A DNA stretch of 64,000 bases from Ligula intestinalis (taxonomy: Eukaryota; Platyhelminthes; Cestoda; Diphyllobothriidea; Diphyllobothriidae), in contig JAYGXS010000007.1 of NCBI GenBank assembly GCA_036362985.1, forward strand, positions 16,899,364-16,963,363, in the 5' to 3' direction. The notes beneath the pieces were generated by a model. It was not told the DNA's origin and ran no database searches. It was given only the letters and a program-made list of their open reading frames with translations. The translations under genes were made by a program, and so were the position numbers. Every line of letters starts with the position of its first letter. Within the stretch, counting starts at the first letter, position 1. This document shows positions 12,235-22,949 of this stretch, in pieces.

Positions 12235-14780
12235 GTACTGTACGTTGACCGCCCTACCGACGTCACGAAAGCAGCTTTCTACCAAAGTCTCCATTTTGTG
12301 CAACAGCGGTTGGGGGAAATATAGGATAATTGGATGGCTCGCAAGGGCGAGGAAATCCAGGGTTGCGCAGACCACAATGAATGGAAGAACTTCTTCGCTG
12401 CAATCAAAGCTTTTTACGGTCCCATCGTCAAAGACCGAGCTCCTCTGCTCAGCGCTGATGGACTCAACCCTACTGTCTGAGCAGGCACTGATTCTGAAAA
12501 GATGAACTGAGCACATCCAAAACATACTCAACCGTCTTTCCATCATCTCTGAAGCCGCCATCGACCGTCTGCCTCAGGTGGAACCCAACGCAGATCTTGA
12601 CTTCCCACCTACCCTTTAGGAAACTATCAAGGCTGTGCAGCAACCTTCCAGTGGGAAAGCATCCAATTCCGATGCGAGCAATGCAGAAGTTTACAAATAT
12701 GTCGGCCACCAACTCATAATCCGCCTATCTACGCTCTTTGAGGAGATGTGGCGACAAGGCCAAGTCCCTCAGGATTTCAGGGATGCCACTATTGTTCATA
12801 TCTACAAGCATAATGGGAACAGTCAACGTTGCGATAATCATCTCGGAATCTTGCTGTTCAATATCGCCGGCAAAATCTTTGCTCGTGTTCCCAATCATCT
12901 CAACAACCTGGAGCAAGGACTCCTACCAGAAAGCCAGTGTAGTTTTAGTCGTAATAGCTGCACAATTGACATGATATTCGCTGTTCAACAGCTGCAGGAG
13001 AAGCGCCAGGACATGCAAACCCACTTCTACACTACTGTCGTGCATCTAAAGAAAGCGTTTGACACGGTGCACTGCGCTGGAATTTGGAAAGTCGTGCAAA
13101 TGTTCGGCTGTCATAAGTACTTCACTGACATGATACGCCAGCTGCACGACGGGCTGATGGCGCATGTCACGGACGACGGAATGGTTTCCCAAGCCTTTGC
13201 ATTGACCAATGAAGTGAAGCAGGGCTGTGACCTTGTGCCTACGCTCTGCAGTTTCATGTTCTCTTCCATTCTGATTGAGGCTTTCTGTGAGGAGCGTCCG
13301 GGGATCCGCATTAACTGCAGAACAAAAGGGCACATTCCGAACGTCCGGCGTATGCAGGCTCCCACGCGCATCCCCACGACCACGTTTCATGACCTGCTTT
13401 TCGCGGACGACCGCACTCTCAACACCACAAGATGCAAAGGAGCATTGAGCTCTTCGCCACAGGTTGCGCAAACTTCGGCTTCACCATAAACACGGATAAA
13501 ACGTTGGTCATGCATCCACCGCCGCCGGGTACTAACTACCATGCTGCACGTAGCAACGTCGACGGCGCTGAGCTCAAAAAACGTGGACAACTTTGCCTAT
13601 CTCGATAGCATGCTATCCTGCAACACCAGAATCGATGACGAGGTTGCTCGAAGGATCTTCAATGCCAGCCAAGCCTTCGACAAAATTCAAGCCTCTGTGT
13701 GGAATTGTCACGGTCTCCACCTGTCTACGAAATTGAAGATGTACAAGGCTGTCTTGCTCACGTCACTCCTGTACGGATCGAAGACTTGGACCGTTTATGC
13801 CAACCAAGCTCGGAACCTAAACGACTTCCATCTCCGCTGCCTCCACTTGATAATATAGTTAAGATGGCGTGATAGAATCCAAGAAACGGAAGTCCTGAAG
13901 AGAACGGGATTTTTCAGCATCCAGGCCATGTCCAGGCAGAAACAACTGCGCTGGAGCGCTCACTAGGTATGAATGGACGACCAATGACTACCCAAGTGAC
14001 TTTTTTACGGCGATGTCGCCGTAGGTGCTCACTGCAAAGAAGGACAAAGCAGGCGCAACAATGACACCCCAAGAATTCTCTGAATCGTCTTTAAATCAAC
14101 AAAACAACTTGGGAGAAACTCGCACAGGAGCAAGCTGCTTGGCGAAGAACGGTAAAAACTGGCCCAAAATCTATGAAGCTGGTCGGATTGCCGCCGCCAA
14201 GGCAAAAAGGGCGTCTCGCAAGTTTCAAACTTAACGGACGCACGCCGTCACTGTTCAAGCCGTTCCAACCTGCCCGCGCTGTCAACGCACCTTTCTTACA
14301 CGCATCGGCTTGATCGGCCACCTCCGGACGCAGTGCGCCATCCCTCCGACGGCGTCCACTTTTACGCCGTCAAACACTTAACAGAAACTTCTGTGCCCCG
14401 CACTTCGACGGCAACCACCCTAACCACAGATGTTCCGCTACATCATCCATCGATATCATCTCACCCAAAACTCTCTCCATCCCCTCCGCCGCATCATCGC
14501 CTCCACCACCCTTACTACCACAACTGCATCATCTACCAGCACTATGGGGTCGAGCGAAATCGGCCCTGACTGCAATCGCACATTCACCTCACGTATCGAT
14601 GTGATCGGTAACTTGCGCATCCGTCACACAGAGACTTATGAAATAGTGCCCGGAGCATCGACACATAGAAGAGACCGCTGGCTCTACTGCCCACACTGCC
14701 CTCTGGCTGTCGTACATCACACGGGCCTACTAGGTCACAGGCGCATTCACGACAGCGGCATTGAACGCGAAGTTGACGCA
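12235..14780 (+). pseudogene. LINE ORF2 remnant: reverse transcriptase with C-terminal C2H2-like zinc fingers
   Basis: A 5'-truncated non-LTR retrotransposon. It begins in the linker after the (absent) endonuclease, at about 12,235 (FYQSLHFVQQRLGEI). The RT follows: VPQDFRDATIVHIYK (about 12,760), KKAFDTVH (motif A, about 13,050), NEVKQGCDLVPTL (motif B, about 13,210) and LLFADD (catalytic box, about 13,400). The thumb and C-terminal part contain IDDEVARRIFNASQAF and LLTSLLYGSKTWTVY (to about 13,857). After decayed sequence come three zinc-finger-like units: CPRCQRTFLTRIGLIGHLRT (14,270-14,335), DCNRTFTSRIDVIGNLRIRH (14,568-14,635) and CPHCPLAVVHHTGLLGHRRI (14,690-14,750). There are stops near 12,617 and frameshifts near 13,430, 13,530 and 13,860, so it is inactive. 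I recall this RT type as abundant in diphyllobothriidean tapeworms; its exact clade (RTE-, jockey- or CR1-like) is not settled here. Confidence 0.85.
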
Positions 14781-15171
14781 CCTACCAGCAGCTCAAGCCC
14801 CACCCACTCATCGCTGAGTCATCTCAACGACGAGGATGCGCCTTCGAGAACGCCGGGAACATCCGGGAAAGTACCCCCAGGTAAGTTGGATGCTGTTATT
14901 GCTGAACTTGCCTGCCAATCACTTGCATTATTGCATTTAATCATAATATACTCTGTAAAAGTATTACTAAGCACGGTATTTTAGCACTAACATCAATAGT
15001 ATCAGAATATAATTGCTCACCTAGCACGTCACATTTCTACAAGAATTCATGAGGGCCACCGGATGCTCACCTGAAAATAGATAGTGTGTGAAACGCTTAC
15101 CCCCACTAGGCCAGAGTGAGCATTTCGATCTCATGAGGGAATACACTTTAATTTGTTATGTATTATCAAAA

Positions 15172-15640
15172 AGACATAGGACCCATTTCTGGCTCATTTA
15201 CCGTCGTCATCAAAGGATATCAAACTCCAGTATTGCAGCTGAAATTGCTGCCAGACTCGACTTTTGAACCCGCGTCTCTCCAGCCAGAGGCAAACGCTCT
15301 AACCATTGAGTCATGAGTCCGCTGTCTTGTCGGTTTTAGATCGTGATTATGTAGTAGTTACTTGTACACCGATCTTTTTTCGAGGATGTACCTATCCTGG
15401 TTGATGCCTCTCGGGCTCGGACCAATTAGTAGTAGGAGCCTTGCGAAACACACTCGGTTGGTTCGAGCTTGTGACAGCAGACTTGTGGCTCAATGATTAG
15501 AGCGTTTATCTCTAACCAGGGAGACGCGGGTTCGAAACTCGAGTGTGGCAACAATTACAGCTGCAACACTGGAGTTTGGTATCCTTAGATGACGACGGTA
15601 AATGAGCCAGAAATGGCCATTGTAGGGTCCTATGCTTTGT
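15172..15640. repeat. second head-to-head tRNA-derived SINE palindrome
   Basis: Arms at about 15,172-15,330 and 15,475-15,640 are inverted copies. The outer ends read GGCTCATTTACCGTCGTCAT on the left and the complement on the right. The tRNA-like head on the right arm reads GTGGCTCAATGATTAGAGCG and GCGGGTTCGAAACTCG. The spacer holds the family tail (ACACCGATC, AGGATGTACCTATCCTGG). It is the same SINE family as at 11.4-11.9 kb but clearly diverged from it, so the palindromes did not arise by copying one palindromic locus recently. Confidence 0.72.
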
Positions 15641-15705
15641 CTTATCTTCCAATTATATAAGGCAGAGCACGCGGAACAAGGATCCTATCTCCCTACTGCG
15701 AACTG

Positions 15706-16190
15706 CCGAAGGTGCAGAAATCTCAGGGGACAAGTATAAGGCTGACCATCTCCCTCAGTTCTCCGTCGAGACGACTGAACCCGTATTTTATTCCAGACTT
15801 ATGAAGATAAATTCGATTCCATATTTTGATACAGTACTCTTAACCGCACACATAATTAGGACTGAGCTTATTAACTTGAAAGAATTGACTGGTTCAGGCC
15901 CCAATGCAATCCCGGCCAAGCTGTTGAAGGAGCTAGATTCTGAAATCGTTAAGCCGCTAGCCCTAATCTTCCAGGCGTCGCTTATTACTGGATGCCTACC
16001 CTCTGAGTAGAAGACGGCAACTATCAGTCCGCTTTTCAGGAGAGGAAGCCGAGCATCCGCAAATAACTGCAGGTCGGTGAGTCTTACCTCCCTCTGTTGC
16101 AAAATCATGGAAAAGATAATTAAGAATGCGTTGGTTTAGTTCCTTAAGTACAATCGCTTCCTTTTCGATGCGGCTTTCGCAGCAGTAGGT
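15706..16190 (+). pseudogene. CR1-like LINE reverse transcriptase fragment
   Basis: A plus-strand frame encodes the start of a non-LTR RT. An acidic linker precedes the ATG at 15,801. Then come LKELTGSGPNAIPAKLLKEL (the SPGPDxIPxxLLK signature), PLALIFQASLITGCLPSE, an in-frame TAG at about 16,008 where Trp is expected, TATISPLFRRGSRASANNCR and VSLTSLCCKIMEKIIKNAL. The similarity ends near 16,190, before the catalytic ADD box, so this is a short internal fragment. The frame is open apart from the TAG, so it is only moderately old. Confidence 0.82.
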
Positions 16191-16521
16191 CTGGTGTTAC
16201 GAATTTGCCCTTCTTACTTGATTGCTAAACCAAAGCACGTAACGAATGTAAACGACGTATTCGTGTTACGATGCCTGATGCTACTCGATCAAAAGTCTTT
16301 AGCACTCCCTGGAGATCCTCCACTGAAAGGTAAGCTGCGTACTTGTTCTCTTTCTTGGTTTCTCTCTCATTTTTCTATCTTTCTTCATTCTCTCCCTGTC
16401 TCTTTTTCTCTTCTTCATTTCCTCTTCCCTTGCACAACCTGCTCTACAATGCTTATCTTCGACTCGTGTTCTTTTAAGGCACTGCGCTCATCCCACCTCA
16501 GGCGACCGATAAGCTAGGCGG

Positions 16522-17060
16522 TGGCCTGTTGCTGGCGGTGGGGAAGAGAGTGAGGTCGACCCTCTACGCATTTTTTTCCTCACGATAATCAATCTGATGC
16601 GCTTGAACCTATCACGGTGGGCTAAAAGCCGCAGCTTGGAGGGTCGCCAACAGACGGGATAAGTTGGACGCCGCAGTGGGGCCCAGTGTGCATATTGACG
16701 TGTGGAGTGGCTTACTGCGGGCTGCGTCAGACTCAATGGCTCCCTTTTAATATGGCCTTTATGGAGCTCCCAGTCGGGAGCCTACCAAATGAAGCAAGCT
16801 GTAGGTACGCGTGTTGTGTTGGTCGCGCCAGCCGTCTGCGCCCTCTTCCATCTCCGGTCTTGTGTAGGAATGGTGAGAAACTGGGGTAGATTCTCCGCAA
16901 GTCTGCCTCGTTGAATATTTTGTGGAAGTCTCCGCGTGCTTCAACTCGTTGAAGCTCAAAGTAGATATCGTCGAAATCGATGGTTGAACTGTCGTGTGTG
17001 TTTATGTCAAGCTTAATGTTTGCAGCCACTACAGAGTGGCATTTTTCGGGGTTTAAACGT
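16522..17060 (-). repeat. dispersed repeat, copy 2 (partner at 8,674-9,210)
   Basis: Collinear with the 8.7-kb copy. The minus-strand frame from 17,068 to 16,733 (111 codons) is the best preserved form. It contains TIDFDDIYFELQRVEARGDF and FNEADLRRIYPSFSPFLHK but has no recognised domain. The open frame in one copy and its traces in the other suggest that the repeat derives from a protein-coding element. Confidence 0.6.
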
Positions 17061-17829
17061 CTCTGCATGTAAATATCGTCTTTGGCCTACGTAGGGCGCG
17101 TTAAATAAACCGCTCATCGCGTTCAAGAGGTCATATGTAAATCGGTATTTAGCTTATAGGTGATGGCACGAGTAAGAAGAACTACAAGCTGCTTAAACTT
17201 GAATTAATTTTTACCTTGAACGTTCTCGTGTTGTAACTGCTCATGCAGTTCTGTTTCAAATAGGTGAGGCGCGAGCAGAAGTTCTTTGTCAGTATCTTCG
17301 GCGTGAGAGGGAGATATCTCGTCTGCAAAGCCTGAATATACGAAATAAGAATAAGACAAGCTGGACAGATTATATTTCTTCTTTCGTCTGAATTATAGCT
17401 TTATTCGTGAGTTTTTCAACGTAAGAGGTAAAAGCAGCAACGAAAAACAAGCAACAGTTTAAGGGTGTATGGGCCAATCAAACACCAGTGACGCCAGTCC
17501 GGGTTTGACTTGACGGGTCTCTGTATGTCGGTGCCAGATCTATAAATCGATTGCCTCAGTTCGCATCGAAGGCCCAGGTCCTAATCGATTCCCGGCTTGT
17601 CTTGCCTATGGCGTAGGCAATTATCTTCCTGGCTGCGAAATTAAACTCGTGACCCATTTCATAAATGGAGGTAACCACATGTAATGATTCGTCATTTCGC
17701 CATCATCTTTTCCGCTGCGTTCTTGAGAATGAGTAAGTAATTAACTGCAATATCCTTAAAATAAATACTTTTTGCTAAGTCTTTTTTCAGACCTGTAAAT
17801 TTATGTCGTGAATAAATGAAAAAAATTTC

Positions 17830-18018
17830 AGTCGCGCGAGCCAGTGTTTGTCGAAAAAAGTACGAAAATATCTTCCAGCAAGATTAGGGAAGGGTCAAAT
17901 AAAGAGCATTAACAGTTCCATTCTAGTGCACAAGGTAAACTCATATCCTCGCGTGGATACTAGAGAAGCTTTTCGAGTTATCTGCAAGGTACCCTCAAGC
18001 TATCCAAAATTTAATTGC
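17830..18018 (+). pseudogene. Penelope-like GIY-YIG endonuclease fragment
   Basis: The plus strand encodes YLPARLGKGQIKSINSSILV and then VDTREAFRVICKVPSSYPKF. These correspond segment by segment to the nuclease region of the PLE copy at 26.5-27.1 kb, which has SPAWLGKGQLKG and YEVPSGYSKF. The GIY and YIG strands themselves lie upstream and are lost or shifted out of frame (VCRKKYENIFQQD in another frame). It ends where a SINE palindrome begins, which may be an insertion boundary. Confidence 0.72.
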
Positions 18019-18019
18019 A

Positions 18020-18310
18020 CCAGTTGTAAAAAAAAATGTTGCCCCGGTTGGCGTTGAACCCACATCAGCAGGGAAGGCTTTGGTACAGCTGACGCGCTAC
18101 CAATTGAGTGATAAAGGCATGCCGAGAACCGTGAATTTATTCACAATTTCAAACGTGCAGTAGGCTGGGCTGGTATATCGACCTAAGTGGGACTAAATTA
18201 TCTTCTCTCTCTGTGCGCCTTCGTAGGTCAACTGTGCTAAAGCCTTCCCTGTTAATGTGGGTTCGCCTTTCCCCGAGGCCACGATTTTTTTACAATTAAA
18301 TCAATTAAAT
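18020..18310. repeat. third tRNA-like palindrome, partial arms
   Basis: The left arm reads GGCGTTGAACCCACATCAGC and AGGGAAGGCTTTGG. The right arm repeats this inverted as AAAGCCTTCCCTGTTAATGT and GGGTTCGCC. Read on the minus strand, the left arm is tRNA-like (ACTCAATTGGTAGCGCGTC, then GTGGGTTCAACGCC). The right arm keeps only the B-box half. The sequence differs from the 11.4- and 15.2-kb family, so a different tRNA-derived family is involved. Confidence 0.6.
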
Positions 18311-18595
18311 AATAAAAAAATCATAGATATTCGAAATTCCTTGGATAGCGTCTGTTGGCTACGACATCAATGCCGTCATAAGGTTACGCAAACCAGCCTT
18401 GTGTGCCCCAAATGACTTCGTAAGGGCGCCGCAGCTACCATGACCGAAATTTGCCAATCCAACCACCCACAGCTTAGAAATTTTCCCAGAGGCTAGTTTT
18501 CCCTGCCACTGATCATATAGCCGACCTTAATTATGTTCCCCAAACCTGGACAACCGCATGTTTTTTTTACCAACCTGCAAATTTTATTTAGTTTA

Positions 18596-18904
18596 TTATG
18601 ATAAAAATGTGCAGTTCTGAAGGTAATTTATCGAAAGCAAGCATGCGCGCTCCAGTTTATCTATTAAATTTTCAATGGAAGTTTTCACAACTTTAAAGTA
18701 CTCCAAAGACATAACTTCGTCATCCTCCGACGCCGCTTTGCTCTGCAGAACCAGAAATGTCCTAATGTTTCGTTCAATGTCAGCTGAGAATCTCCTTGAC
18801 CCATCCTTCGGGACGATTGACAGTATCTGCTGCTGGGGCATGTACAGCAGCTCCTTGAGTTCATATGAAATTTTTTTTCGCAGCAAATGGCCTCTTTGTT
18901 TTGT
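18596..18904 (-). CDS. exon candidate, coiled-coil-like; possibly the same FSIP1-like gene
   Basis: A minus-strand frame opens after a TATCTTGTAG acceptor (18,905-18,906) and runs 102 codons to a TAA at 18,596. It is charged and helical: KKISYELKELLYMPQQQIL, then SADIERNIRTFLVLQSKAAS and SIENLIDKLERACLLS. The SADIERNIRTFLVL part faintly resembles the EEMENTKKFLSL stretch that follows the coiled coil of FSIP1, and the position between the 28.7-kb and 6.1-kb exons fits. Against this, no good GT donor is evident before the stop, so it could instead be the last exon of another gene. The overlapping 201-codon frame upstream is low-complexity sequence. Confidence 0.33.
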   Translation of the reverse strand, partial: TKQRGHLLRKKISYELKELLYMPQQQILSIVPKDGSRRFSADIERNIRTFLVLQSKAASEDDEVMSLEYFKVVKTSIENLIDKLERACLLSINYLQNCTFLS

Positions 18905-18934
18905 CTACAAGATACAAGAAGAGAAAAAGGAGGA

Positions 18935-19262
18935 GGAGGGGAAATGGTAAGAAGAAGAAGGAATGGGGCTGGTGGGGGGGGCAAAGAGTGGAGAGGAAGA
19001 AAGTGAAAAATTAACTGGACAAGCAGTAGAGGAAATCGGACTAGGAGGAGGAGGAAGTAGGGAAGAAGAAGGAGCAAAACAAGCAGAAGACAGAGAATAC
19101 AAAGAATAGGACTACTATTACTACGACGATGATGATGATGCTGATGCTGATGATGATGATGATGACGACGAAATAGAAGTGGTAGAAAAAGAAACTGGAC
19201 TAGGAGAAGGAGGAAGAGGGAAAAAAGAAGTAGACTAAAAAGAAACGGGACTAGGTGGAGGA
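18935..19262. repeat. purine-rich low-complexity tract with (GAT)n
   Basis: GGA/GAA-rich purine runs (for example GGAGGAGGAGG and GAAGAAGAAGG) surround a GATGATGATGATGCTGATG microsatellite at about 19,125-19,170. The long complementary open frames (Leu/Pro/Ser only) are artefacts of the triplet bias. It sits immediately upstream of the exon candidate at 18.6-18.9 kb. Confidence 0.85.
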
Positions 19263-19927
19263 GAATATAGCATGGATCACGATTATCCATTAAGGGTTAA
19301 GCCAGGCAAAATGTAAACACGAATAAAAAGGACGATTTGATTGATTAGGATGGCTGATTACAGATCTCGCATTCCTGAAAAGGATCAGTCCTAGTTAAGG
19401 TTGAAATATGGAACCCTGTTGCCTCTGGCCAAAGACCGGCTGTATTTGCCATTCCAAAACATATATGCACGCCCAAAATTCACACTCAGAAGGCAATTCG
19501 GTAATTTATGTCCCTCGTTTCTGGCGGCCATGATGCGCTAGAGGTCATCTGATTACAGTTATCGAGCTGCCGAACAAGGCACGCATACAGCCTCTGATGC
19601 GGTCAATCACAGGCACCTATAAGCTCTACTAACATCCAATCAAATGATTAAGCGGGTGTTGACCGACTGTCACAGGACATTTACTCGCTCACGCCTACAC
19701 TAACCTAGTGGAGAGGCGCACACGCCCGCAGGTGCAGAGCTTGCCGTGCGTCGGGGCATCTGACAACCACAGAATAGACCACTTCTACTGCTGAGAGCAG
19801 TAGACGATGCCGTTGAAAACCCTATTGTTTACAGTGGTTCGTCACAAGAACGCGTAAAATTCACTTTTAACATAGTATTCACTAACTGTGAGTGGCATTG
19901 TTTTTACAAAGAAAACTCTTATCTAGT

Positions 19928-20470
19928 GTTGGTGAGGTATTGGTTCCAATTCAGACCGTCGAGGGACAACAGGGGACTCATATAATCATAGAAGCCGTTC
20001 TTGATTAGCTGTATGGACAGGTCCCCTAGTACTGATTGCGGGAGGTTACTCCATTGTGCTATTGCCCGTTGCGTGAATAATTTAGAGTGCAGGTTAAACT
20101 AAGACAAAAATTGATCCGGGTCTGATGCTTTTAGTACTGTGGATAGAAGCTCTGTTTTGACTTTATATTCTCGCCACTACGAAGTGATCGTCTTGTTCAA
20201 AGCACTCAGGCGATTTCAACTTTTGAGAAGCTCCCTGTCCAGGTTAGAATACAATATTATCGTCTGCTCTTAGGCGTAGATTTGTCGTACGGTAGAACTG
20301 AGAAATTATGGCACGAGTTTGCTTTGTGTAACAACTTAGCTACCTCGCTCTGTTCACGCAGCTTTCGTCCTTCCATACACAGTAGATAAGGTATAATAGT
20401 CATTTTGACTCGTTCAATCGCATCAAGCGACGACAACGTAGTCCCATCTGAACATAGCTGAGATAAAGAC
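19928..20470 (-). pseudogene. CR1-like LINE, C-terminal coding fragment
   Basis: Minus-strand frames read, in order: ERVKMTIIPYLLCMEGRKLR, LLHKANSCHNFSVLPYD, an LRLRADDNIVF-type stretch, LKSPECFEQDDHFVVARI and the typical LINE C-terminus LFTQRAIAQWSNLPQSVLGD. It ends with GLNWNQYLTNTR at about 19,928. Several frameshifts and stops are present. The order matches the thumb/C-terminal region after the RT in CR1-like elements (compare the 44.6-45.0-kb copy), but the sequence is distinct enough to be another subfamily. Confidence 0.65.
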
Positions 20471-21084
20471 TATCGATAAACACGCATGCAAAACAAAATC
20501 AAGATTATTAGCTCATGCTGTATTCCTTTTGATCACACAGCCCATCCGCCCCAAGTCAGAATGACACTCATCAACAAAATTCAGTTTATATTGAGTTGAC
20601 CAGGTGGCTATTTATAACTGGACAGAGCTGAAATTAAGACTTAAGGCGGTCGCCTTCCGATGAGCATACATGTACGACCGAATGTGAACCTAAATGAGTA
20701 GTGCCTGACTGCCTTGAATCTCTATTCCCTCCCCCATATGCAAGACAAAGGTGAACTGAAGCAACGTTTCAGTTACGAAGGTAGACTGATCTGCATGTCA
20801 AGTAGGAACATCTCCTTCAAATAGCACCAAGGAGAACTCTCAGAGGACATAATTACCACCTGAGAAAGGAACTGTGCCGCACAAATCAACGCCCTTTATT
20901 TTACTCCCCAAGATTCATTCAACAGTTTAACTCTTTGCCAACGTGTGTAGTACATTCTCTCACTGCAAGCGTGTTCAAAAGATGCCTGGATAATCACCGG
21001 TTAAAGATCAATGCAAACGTTTAAAACCATATCTGACTTATTCTATAGGTGACTGCAAACATGTTACTCGCTTGATTACAATAA

Positions 21085-21520
21085 AGTGTTTCGAAGAAGA
21101 AGATGCGATCACTGGAACAAGGACTTTATTTTTCTGACGTTTCGGATTCCGTCGGAAATCCTTAGTCATAGGTAATCGTAATCAGGTCTGAGACATGCGC
21201 AGATAAGAAGTCGATCATCTCTCTGCCGTGCGTCTCGCTAAATTTGTATTAACCGGAGGTCTTTTAGAAACACACTTCGGTAGCACATTATTATCGAGAC
21301 ACCTGTGCAGGAATCTGATCGCCGCATAAGTAGATGACTCTCGAAGGGCAAATGTTTCCCACCGACGAGCCGACCTGAGCGCATCGTGCCCAAAAAGATT
21401 GTCAATAGAGGAGAATATACGAGTTCCAGGCAGCAGTTCCGAAGAAGATGATGCGATCACTGGAACAAGGACTTTATTTTCCTGACGTTTCGGATTCCGT
21501 CGGGAATCCTTAGTCATAGG
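21085..21520 (-). mobile_element. Penelope-like element: two terminal repeats flanking an N-terminal coding piece
   Basis: On the minus strand a unit beginning ATGACTAAGGATTCCCGACG occurs twice: at 21,520-21,425 and, with small changes, at 21,175-21,085. The ATG opens a frame of 100 codons that passes through the hairpin and then encodes LPGTRIFSSIDNLFGHDALR, LRESSTYAAIRFLHRCLDNN and VLPKCVSKRPPVNTNLARRT. I recognise this as the N-terminal region of PLE proteins of this group. The arrangement terminal repeat, N-terminal piece, terminal repeat is that of a PLE remnant lacking the RT and nuclease. Confidence 0.7.
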
Positions 21521-21537
21521 TAATCGTAAAAAGTCTG

Positions 21538-21655
21538 AGACATGCGCATGTCCGAAACGTCAGGAAAATAAAGTCCTTGTTCCAGTTATCGCATCTTCTT
21601 CTTCTGAACTGCAGCCTGGAACTCGTATATTCTCCTCTATTGGCAATAGAGTGTT
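21538..21655 (+). repeat. inverted copy of the Penelope-like terminal repeat (head-to-head)
   Basis: Starting at a perfect palindrome, GACATGCGCATGTC (about 21,538-21,551), the plus strand repeats the neighbouring minus-strand unit: CCGAAACGTCAGGAAAATAA, TCCTTGTTCCAGT, ATCGCATCTTCTTCTTC and the coding words for PGTRIFSSI. The similarity then stops. It forms a large hairpin with 21,425-21,520. Confidence 0.72.
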
Positions 21656-22949
21656 TATTTACATTAACATTTGATCGGGTGAAAATTTAATGACGCAAAT
21701 TCCGTGAACGGGTACGCTACTATTTCTCAAATGCCTTACTGTTTTTAACATTCATATTCCATTATTACGTTGAAATTATTTTGCATAATAATACAACTTG
21801 TAACCATTTTGCGCCTTTACTACTCTTTATGCATACCTATGCCGTTTATAAGGAGTTTTCAAGGGCTTCTCTCATTTATTCCAGATATGCTGACTGATAC
21901 TGACTGAAATTTCTAGCCCATGCTGCTATCCTCGTGGTCGCACAACACATCCGCTCCATGTCCAAGTGGCACCCATCAAAAAGATGCAGTTAGATGGAAA
22001 GGTGGGTATTTAAGGCTGCGCAACCTGGAACGATAAAGTTAAAAATCTGTTTAAAGAGACATTCAAACATTCTAAAGCTCCGTCCTCCTCCTCCACGGAA
22101 TTTAATCTCCACCTGTCGAGGATATCGAATTCGTAAGAACGTGACCATAGGTCACAAATTCTATGCTTTAGCTACTACCGGACGCTCGAACTCATCTTCA
22201 GAGACAAGGGCAGATTAAAGTAATTCGTACACTAGGCAACTGCATACCTATGTCAATTAACGCCTCCCCCTGCATCTAAGATGCTTGTTCTTTGGTGCGC
22301 TAATTGCTAGATGGTCGGTATTTAGGTCTTTATCCTCTGAAATGTAATCGCCATATTGGGCGTTCGTGTGATAGTGGTTCGGCTTCCTGACTCACCGGTA
22401 TGGCGTTGACAAATGTGTTCACTTGCGCCCATCCCCGCCCCTCCTCTCTCTCCCAAAAAGGCACCGCTTGCGTTGATCAAACTAAGTTTCTGTTGATCTT
22501 ATTCGTTATGGAAGATGGCGCCTGCCTGTTTGTCCATCTGTTGGTTATGTGGCGTGCCGAAAGTGGTTGATGGTACAATGTTCGCCAGTGAAAGTTAGCC
22601 GTGAATCGAACGGGCTCTTATACTCTCACCAATAAGCAACCACAGCATGTTTGACTTCAAGCATGACTGAGCACCAATCGGAAAAGGTGAAAACCCTAAG
22701 CTAACTATCGCCTGTAGCGACACAACTCCGAGTGTGAGGCTCAGTCTCTTTGCTCTCGCGGCTCCTAGCACGTGCGCACTTGTAGGCCGACCCCAATCCA
22801 ATGTAGCCAATTATTTGCAAGGTTGACTTACTCAGGACCTTACTGTGCTGACTGCTGCACTCTCCCACTTCGGATGCCATGCCCTCACAGTGGGACGCCC
22901 GCTCGTCTAACTGTGTACTTCTTCCAACCTACTCTCTACTAGTCAGAAG

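Noticed and set aside
12178..13590. Minus-strand frames of 63-141 codons
   Set aside because: They overlap the LINE reverse transcriptase on the plus strand, whose catalytic motifs are clear.
18685..19290. 201-codon minus-strand frame
   Set aside because: Leu/Pro/Ser/His-rich translation of a purine-rich and (GAT)n tract; low complexity, no stop selection.
22025..22215. Another hammerhead-like Penelope terminal repeat (minus strand, CTGAAGATGAGTTCGAGCG)
   Set aside because: The first box and hairpin are suggestive, but the GAAAC and cleavage parts are not recognisable.
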